Shown: piece by piece, positions 17,392 to 25,074 of the stretch
Position numbering within the stretch: the first letter of the stretch is position 1
How the letters are laid out: the number at the start of each line of letters is the position of its first letter
Assembly (NCBI RefSeq): GCF_013282095.1
Contig: NZ_BLTJ01000016.1
Coordinates: forward strand, 1 to 64,000
From: Enterocloster alcoholdehydrogenati
GTDB lineage: Bacteria > Bacillota > Clostridia > Lachnospirales > Lachnospiraceae
Length of the DNA: 64,000 nucleotides
Direction: 5' to 3'
Notes under the pieces: model-generated
Told to the model about the DNA's origin: nothing
Database searches by the model: none
The model's input: only the letters and a program-made list of their open reading frames with translations
Program-made: the position numbers and the translations under genes

Positions 17392-19137
17392 ATGGAAACG
17401 ATCAAACTGAAAATCAACGGCATAGAAGTCACTGCTCCCAAGGGCTCTACGATCCTGGAGGCAGCCAGACTGGCGCATATGGAAATTCCTACCTTATGTT
17501 TCCTAAAGGAGATCAACGAAATCGGCGCCTGCCGTGTCTGTATTGCAGAATTAAAGAACGGAAAACTGGTTACCTCCTGCGTATATCCGGCAGAGGAGGG
17601 AATGGAAGTATTTACCAACACTCCAAAGGTCATGGATTCCAGGAAAAAGACCATCCAGCTTTTGTTATCCAACCACAACCGTTCCTGCCTATCCTGCGTG
17701 CGCAGCGGCCACTGTGAGCTTCAGGAGCTGGCCCATGAGCTGGGAGTGGAGGATGAAGCCTATTATGACGGCGAAAAGACTTCTTCCGAGATCGACACCT
17801 CTGCCACCCATATGATCCGAGACAACAGCAAATGTATCCTCTGCCGCCGCTGCGTGGCAGTCTGCGGTGAGGTACAGGGCATCGGCGTCATAGGAGCCAA
17901 TAACCGCGGCTTTGCAACGGAGATCGGCTCTGCCTTTGGAATGGGACTTGGAGAGACCTCCTGTGTCTCCTGCGGCCAGTGTATCGCCGTATGTCCCACC
18001 GGCGCTCTGCAGGAAAAGGACAATACGGATCAGGTATTTGAAGCCATTGCAGATCCTAAAAAACACGTCATCGTACAGACGGCTCCCGCCGTCCGCGCGG
18101 GACTGGGGGAGGAATTCGGTCTTCCCATCGGCACCAATGTAGAGGGAAAAATGGCGGCAGCCCTTCGGCGTCTGGGCTTTGACCGTGTATTTGACACCGA
18201 TTTTTCTGCAGACCTGACCATTATGGAGGAAGCGCACGAATTTTTACAGCGTGTAAAAAACGGCGGCGTTCTGCCCATGATCACCTCCTGCTCTCCCGGC
18301 TGGGTCAAATACTGCGAGCACTATTTCCCGGATATGACAGAGCATCTCTCCACCTGCAAGTCTCCTCAGCAGATGTTTGGAGCAATCGCCAAATCCTACT
18401 ATGCCGAAAAGATGGGAATTGATCCCAGAGAAATTGTAAGTGTAAGCGTTATGCCGTGTACGGCGAAAAAATTTGAAATCGGAAGAGATGACGAGGACGC
18501 CGCCGGCGTTCCGGATGTGGATATATCCATCACTACCAGAGAGCTGGCGCGGATGATTAAGAAAGCACGCATCCGTTTTCTGGATCTGCCTGATGAGGGC
18601 TTTGATGAACCTTTGGGCCTTGGCTCCGGCGCAGGCGTAATCTTCGGCGCTACCGGCGGTGTGATGGAAGCGGCTCTGCGCACTGCGGTTGAAACGCTGA
18701 CCGGCGAAGAGCTTCCAAAGCTTGACTTTACAGAAGTCCGGGGCACTGCCGGCATCAAGGAAGCCGTCTATCATGCGGCGGGTATGGATATAAAAGTAGC
18801 CGTAGCCTCCGGCCTGGGAAATGCCAGAGAGCTGCTTGAGAGGGTAAAATCCGGCGAGGCTGACTATCATTTGATCGAAATCATGGGCTGTCCCGGCGGC
18901 TGCGTCAACGGAGGCGGCCAGCCTCAGCAGCCTGGCTATATCCGCAATACCGTGGATATCCGCAGCTTAAGAGCCAGGGTTCTCTATGACAGCGACAAAT
19001 CAAACACCATCCGCAAATCCCATGAGAATCCGGCCATCAGGGAGTTATATGAAACCTTTCTGGGCGAGCCAGGAAGCGAACGGGCGCACCATCTGCTCCA
19101 CACCAGCTATGTAAAGAGAAGCGTGAACCGGCATTGA
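17392..19137 (+). CDS. hydA: Electron-bifurcating [FeFe] hydrogenase, catalytic subunit
   Basis: The H2-forming subunit (581 aa). Domain order: NuoG-like [2Fe-2S] domain (CFLKEINEIGACRVC, residues 34-48), His-Cys3 [4Fe-4S] segment near 93-110, 2[4Fe-4S] ferredoxin (CILCRRCVAVC near 148, CVSCGQCIAVCP near 190), H-cluster domain and small-subunit-like C-terminus. H-cluster motifs: L1 TSCSPGW near 300, L2 MPCTAKKFE near 354, L3 EIMGCPGGCVNGGGQP near 497. The L1 Ser replaces the second Cys of TSCCPGW; I recall this variant in NAD-linked multimeric enzymes, but did not verify it. Last gene of the operon, followed by a strong terminator. The maturases HydE, HydF and HydG are not in the window. Confidence 0.96.
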   Translation: METIKLKINGIEVTAPKGSTILEAARLAHMEIPTLCFLKEINEIGACRVCIAELKNGKLVTSCVYPAEEGMEVFTNTPKVMDSRKKTIQLLLSNHNRSCLSCVRSGHCELQELAHELGVEDEAYYDGEKTSSEIDTSATHMIRDNSKCILCRRCVAVCGEVQGIGVIGANNRGFATEIGSAFGMGLGETSCVSCGQCIAVCPTGALQEKDNTDQVFEAIADPKKHVIVQTAPAVRAGLGEEFGLPIGTNVEGKMAAALRRLGFDRVFDTDFSADLTIMEEAHEFLQRVKNGGVLPMITSCSPGWVKYCEHYFPDMTEHLSTCKSPQQMFGAIAKSYYAEKMGIDPREIVSVSVMPCTAKKFEIGRDDEDAAGVPDVDISITTRELARMIKKARIRFLDLPDEGFDEPLGLGSGAGVIFGATGGVMEAALRTAVETLTGEELPKLDFTEVRGTAGIKEAVYHAAGMDIKVAVASGLGNARELLERVKSGEADYHLIEIMGCPGGCVNGGGQPQQPGYIRNTVDIRSLRARVLYDSDKSNTIRKSHENPAIRELYETFLGEPGSERAHHLLHTSYVKRSVNRH

Positions 19138-19203
19138 CCATGAGGCAGCATATGCAACAGCTGCATATACCGCCTGGCCACATATTATAGTTAAAATGAA
19201 ACA

Positions 19204-19260
19204 GGGCTGTCCTGAATGAATATGTCAGAAGACATATGTTCAGTGGCAGCCCGCTTTTTC
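19204..19260 (+). terminator. Terminator of the hyd operon
   Basis: GGGCTG (19204-19209) pairs with CAGCCC (19247-19252), CTGAA with TTCAG and ATATGTC with GACATAT, giving a long interrupted stem followed by gctttttc. It ends the hydC-hydA transcript. Confidence 0.85.
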
Positions 19261-19333
19261 AGCACCATTATGGCAGATCTACGAAACTGGTATCATACGC
19301 GTATGAAGAGATAATCAAACGGAAAGGTGCTGT

Positions 19334-19432
19334 ATGTTTATGAACACGATTTTTCAGACAATGATGCATAACTTGGGAGTTATGGGCGATTATATAAAAT
19401 ATAAACAATTTGAAATAAGAAAAGGGATTTAA
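19334..19432 (+). CDS. Possible 32-aa small protein
   Basis: A 32-codon frame starting ATG-TTT-ATG-AAC, preceded by GGAAAGG at a workable distance from either ATG. The product (MNTIFQTMMHNLGVMGDYIK and a basic end) would be an amphipathic helix with a positively charged tail. I do not recognise it. It starts 74 bp after the hydA terminator and converges on the peroxiredoxin-like gene. No consensus promoter was found between the terminator and the frame. Confidence 0.4.
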   Translation: MFMNTIFQTMMHNLGVMGDYIKYKQFEIRKGI

Positions 19433-19475
19433 GCGGGAATTTCCCTTTGTCACAGCTTATTTATCAGCCTCCTGA

Positions 19476-20036
19476 TCAGAAGTCTCCTTGTTCCTTCAGC
19501 CAGTCTGACAAGGTCTCCGGCGATGGAACGTCATCTACGCTTCTTCCATAATGAGCACGGATAACCCTTCTGTCTCTGTCAATCACAAATACAGCCGGAA
19601 GCTGAAGCTCCTCTCCTTCATATTCCCCATGGGAAAATCCTTCCTCCCGCGCGCTTTCAATCTTTTTCATTGTATTCGGGCCAAGCATATCCTCTTTTGA
19701 CGCGGCCGGCTTGATCCCAAACTGCCTGTAAAGTTTCTGAGCTGGATCACAGATAATTTCAAAGGGAAGCTCCTCTGATTTCAACTGTTCTTCCAGTAAA
19801 TGGGCATCAGATTGTAAAACAACCATAATTTGTCCCTTTACCTTCCTGATCTCCTCATATTTGACAAGATACTGGTGAATATCATACTGGCATAATGTAC
19901 AGCCATAGTATCTTAAAAATATAACTGCCGTGTTTCCCAGGCCACGGGACACCGCTTCTGACAGTGTCTTTCCCTTTTTAAAGGGTGTCTCATATGTAAA
20001 ATCCGGCATCTGACTGCCTGCTGTCAATTTTTCCAT
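19476..20036 (-). CDS. Peroxiredoxin-like (AhpC/TSA, redoxin) family protein
   Basis: A 186-aa thioredoxin-fold protein. The segment FLRYYGCTLCQYDIHQY (near residues 40-56) holds a CxxC in the place of the peroxidatic Cys, as in the peroxiredoxin-like group rather than in classical AhpC, which has a single VCPTE Cys. The C-terminal LPAVFVIDRDRRVIRAHYGRSVDDVP is the usual redoxin strand pair. A cytoplasmic peroxide or disulfide reductase role is likely. It lies 29 bp downstream of the PatB-type lyase gene on the same strand, so it may protect against or use thiols released by that enzyme (inference). Confidence 0.85.
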   Translation of the reverse strand: MEKLTAGSQMPDFTYETPFKKGKTLSEAVSRGLGNTAVIFLRYYGCTLCQYDIHQYLVKYEEIRKVKGQIMVVLQSDAHLLEEQLKSEELPFEIICDPAQKLYRQFGIKPAASKEDMLGPNTMKKIESAREEGFSHGEYEGEELQLPAVFVIDRDRRVIRAHYGRSVDDVPSPETLSDWLKEQGDF

Positions 20037-20065
20037 CCCTGTATCCTCTTTTTCTGTAATATGTC

Positions 20066-21274
20066 TTACGCATTAAATACATACCTGTCCAAACGTTCAA
20101 AGGCTTCCTTTACTCTCGATAAAGGCAGAGCCAAATTCATTCTTACGTGACACGGGCCGTGGAACATTCTTCCATCCTGCCATGCAACGCCTACGGACCA
20201 TGCCGCTTTTTCCACATCGTCTATGGTTTTTCCGTGATCCCTGCACCATTTCGTACAGTCTAAAAACAGCATATACGTTCCCTGAGGCCTGGATACTTCC
20301 ACTCCCTCAAAATGTTCGCGGATATAATTGCAGGCATAATCGATATTACCCGTGATCACCTCCCTGAGTTCATCCACCCACTCATAGCCTTCCGGCTTAT
20401 AGGCTCCAATCAGCGCGTGCATAGACAGCACATTCATGGCATTATAGTGAGAAAGAGAGGACTCTTTAAGAATACGGTCACGGATGTGCTTATTGTAAAT
20501 GATGTGGTAGCTTCCTACAAGTCCTGCCAGATTAAAGGTCTTAGACGGTGCATACAGGGCGACAGTCCGCATTTTTGCGTCCTCAGAAACGCTCTGTGTA
20601 GGAATATGGGTATAGCCCACAGTCAGCAAATCAGACCATATCTCATCTGAAACAACCATCACATCATATTTCTTATAGATCTCCATAGCTTTCTCAATCT
20701 CCCAGCGCTCCCAGACACGTCCACAGGGATTGTGAGGAGAACAGAATACAGCGGCATGAATATTATTCTCCACAATCTTTTTCTCCATATCCTCAAAATC
20801 CATTCTCCATACATTCTCATCATCCAGAACCAGATCAGTATGTACAATATGATATCCATTATTGGTCAGACTGTTTGTGAACCCAATATAGGTCGGCTTA
20901 TGGATCAGGACATTGTCTCCCCTGGAACAAAATACATTCAGAGCGCTGATTACTCCTCCTAATACGCCATTTTCATAGCCAATACATTCGGGCGTCAGTC
21001 CTGTTACCCCATTTCTTATCTCATGCCATTTGATAATTGCGTCAAAATACTCCTGGCGGGGCGAGAAGTAACCATAAGCCGGATGGCTGGCTCTTTCATG
21101 AATCGCAGCCGGAATCGTTGGAACCGTTGGAAAATTCATATCCGCAACCCACATAGGAATCACGTCAAAGCCTTCCTGGGGTTTTGCTGGAGCCATGCCT
21201 CTTGTTCCCAGACCGTCTACCGCTATCGCGTCCATTCCACGTCTGTCCATAATAGATGTAAAATCGTACTTCAT
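20066..21274 (-). CDS. MalY/PatB-type pyridoxal-phosphate enzyme (C-S lyase / aminotransferase)
   Basis: A 402-aa fold-type I PLP enzyme. The family opening FDVIPMWVADMNFP is present near residue 36, the SPHNPCGRVW loop near 185 and the PLP-lysine motif APSKTFNLAGL near 244. These features are those of MalY/PatB proteins, which cleave cystathionine or cysteine S-conjugates to pyruvate, ammonia and a thiol. The length is typical. The start has AGGAGG upstream. It is followed by the peroxiredoxin-like gene and preceded by two membrane proteins, so the cluster may import and break down a sulfur amino acid; this is inference. Confidence 0.92.
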   Translation of the reverse strand: MKYDFTSIMDRRGMDAIAVDGLGTRGMAPAKPQEGFDVIPMWVADMNFPTVPTIPAAIHERASHPAYGYFSPRQEYFDAIIKWHEIRNGVTGLTPECIGYENGVLGGVISALNVFCSRGDNVLIHKPTYIGFTNSLTNNGYHIVHTDLVLDDENVWRMDFEDMEKKIVENNIHAAVFCSPHNPCGRVWERWEIEKAMEIYKKYDVMVVSDEIWSDLLTVGYTHIPTQSVSEDAKMRTVALYAPSKTFNLAGLVGSYHIIYNKHIRDRILKESSLSHYNAMNVLSMHALIGAYKPEGYEWVDELREVITGNIDYACNYIREHFEGVEVSRPQGTYMLFLDCTKWCRDHGKTIDDVEKAAWSVGVAWQDGRMFHGPCHVRMNLALPLSRVKEAFERLDRYVFNA

Positions 21275-21313
21275 ATTTTAAATCCTCCTGTTGAAAAATA
21301 TTTGCTTTACTGT

Positions 21314-22537
21314 TTAAAATCCAAACAGGCTAAGCACTCCATAGTAAGCGACTGCAATACCCGTAAACAGCAAAACCATCGGTATGGTTTTGCTTACCAT
21401 TGTTCCCAACGGCACTTTATAATCCTCTGCGCACATTACAAGACATATGTGCGTAGGAGATATCTGCATAGCCACATAACTGATACACATAAGAAGTGTA
21501 AAAAGCGCAAGCCCCGTATGCCCCGCAGACACAGCCTCCATTGCCATTGGCATACACAGTACAATCATTGCCTGCGTTCCGGCCACTACGGTTCCAAACA
21601 AAAAAATCAGTACAAATACCATAAATACCGGTATCGGAAGCGTAGAAAAAAACTCCGGCAGCTTCATAATCACCCCTGTTTCCGTGAGAAGCTCCTTAAA
21701 AATCATCAAAAGCCATGTACTTACAAGCAATCTTGGTTCAAACGCGGAACGAAAAAACGGCACCAGTTCTTTTATTTCAAAATGGTTTACAAATACATTT
21801 AATATAATACAAATCCACACCGCGCCCCAGACCGGAAGCCCCAAAACCAAGATCAGAATAATAGTCAGGGCAATCGCCCATATACTCTGTCCAAGCAGTT
21901 TCCAGTAATATATCCTTGGCTGATCCGGGATCATCCCTGTGTCTTTTGGAACGCGGCGCAAATAAAAAATCCACCCAACTGCCATCAGCGCCAACACCAT
22001 GGGAAGCATTGCCAGAATAAAGGCTCCGGCACTGACTCTTCCCTGTGTGATCCCGATAGCGATAAAAATACTTGTATATGTCGGGAGAAAGCTCTCTGAA
22101 ATATGCCGATAGTACGAGGTAATACTAGCCTGTTCCGGTACTGTCAGATCTGAGTTCTTTACTGCCCCGCGGACAATTGGCCCGCAGATCAGCACGGTAC
22201 TTGCAGCCGGAAGCATTCCCAGCATAAAAGGCACGATTGAGGCATTGACACGGTTGTTATTAAACAGGCCGTTTAATGCCACCTGCGCATTGCTCAAATT
22301 CCTGCGTTTCTCCATCATTCTTTGCAGAAATGTGATAGAATAAAACACCAAAAGACTCTCTAATGTAGTCCAAGCTGTCCCTCCCCTCCAAAATGCCTGC
22401 GCCGTTTTTGAAATTGGAAGCCGATAAAGAACAATCGCAGCAAGAGAGGCTGCTGTAACAGCCATCCACATCGGCTTTTTTTTCCACAAAACCCCAATGA
22501 TTACGGCAAATACAACGATCAGTTTCAGTATATCCAT
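21314..22537 (-). CDS. DUF401 family membrane protein
   Basis: A 407-aa polytopic membrane protein with about ten hydrophobic segments from residue 3 to the C-terminus. The MLPAASTVLICGPIVRG segment and the repeated-half layout resemble DUF401 proteins, which are distantly related to gluconate/citrate-type (IT superfamily) permeases. The substrate is unknown. It lies between an APC permease (58 bp upstream) and the PatB-type gene (39 bp downstream) on the same strand, so a transport role for the PatB substrate or product is plausible. Confidence 0.82.
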   Translation of the reverse strand: MDILKLIVVFAVIIGVLWKKKPMWMAVTAASLAAIVLYRLPISKTAQAFWRGGTAWTTLESLLVFYSITFLQRMMEKRRNLSNAQVALNGLFNNNRVNASIVPFMLGMLPAASTVLICGPIVRGAVKNSDLTVPEQASITSYYRHISESFLPTYTSIFIAIGITQGRVSAGAFILAMLPMVLALMAVGWIFYLRRVPKDTGMIPDQPRIYYWKLLGQSIWAIALTIILILVLGLPVWGAVWICIILNVFVNHFEIKELVPFFRSAFEPRLLVSTWLLMIFKELLTETGVIMKLPEFFSTLPIPVFMVFVLIFLFGTVVAGTQAMIVLCMPMAMEAVSAGHTGLALFTLLMCISYVAMQISPTHICLVMCAEDYKVPLGTMVSKTIPMVLLFTGIAVAYYGVLSLFGF

Positions 22538-22595
22538 TTTGTGTCATCGCCCTTCCATTTGATTTTGTTACGCAGTCACTTCCCATATACTTCCT

Positions 22596-23927
22596 CTATG
22601 CTTTTTCAAAGCTGACCTCAACATGGGCATATTTGCTGCGCACTGCTCCAAAAATAAATGAACCGATGATAACAACGATATTTATAATAAGCAGACCTGC
22701 TGACAGGCGGGATGCATTCAGATAGCAGTTAAAACCAGCAGACACCGTACCTACTGCGGAAGCCAGAATCAAAACGCCCTTGCTGACTTTAAACTTAGAG
22801 TGCTCCCATTCCTCCGAGGCAACCATGGGCATTTTAACTGCACTGGCGTTGATCATCATGGTAGTAATGCTGTTTGCCACTACACACATATTGCTCAAAA
22901 TAGATACGCTTAAGCCTGTAATAATACATACAACCGCAATGACATACAAAATACCCAGAATAATATACGGCGTATTCCATTTGGACAATTTAGCCAGACC
23001 GCAGGGCAGCCATCCATCGTCACACGCCTGCATCGTAGGCTTAGGTGCCCAGGCAAACTGTGAGTTGAGCGTTGAGATCAGGGCAAAGCCCGCTCCGCAC
23101 ACCATGAAGAACACATATAACGGCTTTGATAATATTTCCTGCGCCACAAGAGAAAGATTCTGTCCTGCGACCTGTTCAACCGGAAACACACCTGCCGCCA
23201 CAAAGGCAATCAGAGCATACAGGGCCGCTACCCCCAGTGTAGATATCACGATAACACTTGGTATATCCCTGGTAGGATTTTTGGCCTCCGCCGAAAGGTC
23301 AATAATGCAGGTTGCGCCTCCAGTTGCAAAGGTCAGCAGACCGCCTGCCTGAAGAAGCCCCAGCATCCCTCCCGGCATCCACTGCTGCGGATCCATATAC
23401 CCCGGTTTAATATGCCCGACGCCAAATGCCGCGAATACCCCCAGAGCGAGGATCAGACAGGCAACAATAATCTTCTGCACCTGTGCAAATTTATCAATTC
23501 CCATGATGTTTAATACAAAGAAAAGAGTAATGATCACAAGGGCAACCGTCTGCTCACTTCCTATTCCCAGCAGCGATACAAAGTAGCTGGCAAAGGAAAG
23601 GGCATACATGGAAAGGCTTAAATTACTGAAAATATAGATAATGCTGTATGCTCCCGCAATCCTCTTTCCTGCCAGCATGGCAACCATAGAATAACGGCCT
23701 CCGCGGCAGCGCACGGTGCCGCTGATAAATATCATAGGAATGTACTGACATACGGTAATAACAAAAGCAATAAAAAGTGCCAGAGGAACAGAACGTCCCG
23801 TCATGGCGATTGCTGATCCCAGCAGAGTCATAATGCCCGCGCCAATAATCTGGCCAACGGAAGCCCCCATCAGATCCCAAAAACCAAGACACTGCTTCAG
23901 CTGTTTTGTAGAACTTATCTTCTCCAT
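22596..23927 (-). CDS. APC family amino-acid permease
   Basis: A 443-aa secondary transporter with about twelve hydrophobic segments. The N-terminal GFWDLMGASVGQIIGAGIMTLLG carries the helix-1 GxGI motif that binds substrate in APC permeases. The start at 23927 is fixed by CAGGAGG 8 nt upstream. It is the first gene of a leftward group with DUF401, PatB-type lyase and peroxiredoxin-like genes, so a sulfur-containing amino acid is a reasonable guess for the substrate. Its leader is about 230 nt long, highly structured and contains a G12 run. Confidence 0.91.
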   Translation of the reverse strand: MEKISSTKQLKQCLGFWDLMGASVGQIIGAGIMTLLGSAIAMTGRSVPLALFIAFVITVCQYIPMIFISGTVRCRGGRYSMVAMLAGKRIAGAYSIIYIFSNLSLSMYALSFASYFVSLLGIGSEQTVALVIITLFFVLNIMGIDKFAQVQKIIVACLILALGVFAAFGVGHIKPGYMDPQQWMPGGMLGLLQAGGLLTFATGGATCIIDLSAEAKNPTRDIPSVIVISTLGVAALYALIAFVAAGVFPVEQVAGQNLSLVAQEILSKPLYVFFMVCGAGFALISTLNSQFAWAPKPTMQACDDGWLPCGLAKLSKWNTPYIILGILYVIAVVCIITGLSVSILSNMCVVANSITTMMINASAVKMPMVASEEWEHSKFKVSKGVLILASAVGTVSAGFNCYLNASRLSAGLLIINIVVIIGSFIFGAVRSKYAHVEVSFEKA

Positions 23928-23953
23928 ATAATTCCTCCTGTGTATAGCCACAA

Positions 23954-24003
23954 GCCGGGTATATATTTCAACCCCTGTTTTGTGCTTTCACACTATACCC
24001 GGC
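23954..24003 (-). promoter_or_regulatory. Stem-loop in the leader of the APC permease gene
   Basis: GCCGGGTATA (23954-23963) and TATACCCGGC (23994-24003) form a perfect 10-bp stem ending 27 nt before the start codon and next to the ribosome-binding site. A second short stem, CAGCAA/TTGCTG (24005-24019), abuts it. No U-run follows, so it could control translation rather than terminate. Confidence 0.55.
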
Positions 24004-24026
24004 CCAGCAATATTTGCTGCCGTTTA

Positions 24027-24038
24027 CCCCCCCCCCCC
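24027..24038 (-). repeat. Homopolymer of 12 C (G12 on the coding strand) in the permease leader
   Basis: An uninterrupted run of 12 C on the plus strand about 100 bp upstream of the permease start. Such runs are prone to slippage. It may be a phase-variable spacer or may have an uncertain length in the assembly. Confidence 0.85.
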
Positions 24039-24164
24039 ATATATATAATAATTATCAGGAGGGAGAGAGGAGGATACCTGTCACCGGAACACTTATACCC
24101 CTGCTGCTGTTTCTGAATGATAAGAAACTCCTAACAGCGCCTAAATGATCCGTTTTCCATATTT

Positions 24165-24170
24165 ATTATA
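24165..24170 (-). promoter_or_regulatory. Possible extended -10 promoter of the APC permease operon
   Basis: On the minus strand TGtTATAAT, an extended -10, with no good -35. It would give a leader of about 230 nt. Confidence 0.4.
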
Positions 24171-24335
24171 ACACGTCTGTCATTTTCAAAATATGGAGTC
24201 CGCACTAAGTCAAGCCGCTAAACTATTAAGCACATTTATACTATATAGAATTTTGCACTATATGTCAATAGTATTTTTATATTTTTTGTGCATTTTAAAT
24301 ACTTCACTGAATGTGTATGATCTTTTGATCTTCCA

Positions 24336-24364
24336 TTGACACGAAAATTTTACAAAGCTATAAT
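24336..24364 (+). promoter_or_regulatory. Promoter of the MarR-family gene
   Basis: TTGACA (24336-24341), 17 nt, TATAAT (24359-24364): perfect SigA consensus. It places the transcript start near 24371 and therefore rules out upstream start codons for the following gene. Confidence 0.85.
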
Positions 24365-24410
24365 ATTCATAGGTTTTGATAATCATTTTAGAGCGAAAGG
24401 TTTTAGTCTT

Positions 24411-24911
24411 ATGGATAAACGATATGATTTATACTGTCAAATGATCAACGAGCTGGATGAGGGAAGCCGTTTCATCCAGGAATATGACTCTATCCCCCAC
24501 GATTACGGCGCTGCCGTCCTCTACCAGGCAGAGTCCCAGATCATCCATTTAGTGGGACGGATCCCTGGAATTACTGCCCGCGAAATCGCAGAGGTCTTCA
24601 AAAAAACGCCCAGCGCCTGCTCCCAGCTGATCCGCAAGCTGCGGGAAAAGGGCTGGATTTCCCAGATTCTCAATACGGAAAACCATCGGGAATACAGGCT
24701 TTTCCTGACAGATTCAGGGAAAAAGATTTTCAGAGATCACGATGCCTTTGAACAGCGCTGCTATCAGAGAAGCTTTCATCGTCTGGACGGATTCTCTGAA
24801 GAGGACTTTAAGACATATATTGCGATACAAAAGTGCCTGAATGAATCCTTTGCCCTGGATGTAGAGGAAAGCCGATGCAATCTCCCGGCAAATAAGCCGG
24901 ACGATTTATAA
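24411..24911 (+). CDS. MarR-family transcriptional regulator
   Basis: A 166-aa winged-helix DNA-binding protein, expected to act as a dimer. The helix-turn-helix lies at about residues 58-80 (ITAREIAEVFKKTPSACSQLIRKL) and the wing at 83-100 (GWISQILNTENHREYRLFLTDSG), the usual MarR layout. The start at 24411 is fixed by the promoter position and AAAGG upstream. It is divergent from the APC permease operon and 164 bp upstream of the flotillin gene; the permease group is the likeliest target. The ligand is unknown. Confidence 0.88.
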   Translation: MDKRYDLYCQMINELDEGSRFIQEYDSIPHDYGAAVLYQAESQIIHLVGRIPGITAREIAEVFKKTPSACSQLIRKLREKGWISQILNTENHREYRLFLTDSGKKIFRDHDAFEQRCYQRSFHRLDGFSEEDFKTYIAIQKCLNESFALDVEESRCNLPANKPDDL

Positions 24912-25074
24912 CTTTTTTCTTTCTTTTTCTGACATTTTCATGAATCATCTATGTCTGAAACGGGTCATATGATAGAATGGTTCCATACAACCTGATGCTT
25001 CATCCGACGGCCAGTGGAACTGCCCTGCGTTCCGGGCCGGGGATGGCTGTCTTTTCACTGGAAAGGAGAATTCT

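Larger units (their letters stand above)
19138..19475. other. Intergenic region after hydA
   Basis: Contains the hydA terminator, a short inverted repeat ATATGCA/TGCATAT (19150-19168) right after the hydA stop, and a possible 32-codon small gene at 19334-19432. No RNA gene or repeat element is recognised. Confidence 0.6.
23928..24410. other. Divergent regulatory region between the APC permease and MarR genes
   Basis: Left part: structured leader of the permease gene. Right part: AT-rich region with direct repeats of ACTATAT (around 24239 and 24260) and the SigA promoter of the MarR gene. The AT-rich segment could hold MarR operators. No RNA gene is recognised. Confidence 0.55.

Noticed and set aside
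19268-19453. 61-codon minus-strand frame after hydA
   Set aside because: No ribosome-binding site or motif; it is antisense to the better-supported 32-codon frame.
21023-21802. Open frame of 259 codons on the plus strand across the PatB and DUF401 genes
   Set aside because: Antisense to two real genes; composition (His, Lys, Arg-rich runs) is that of a non-coding frame.
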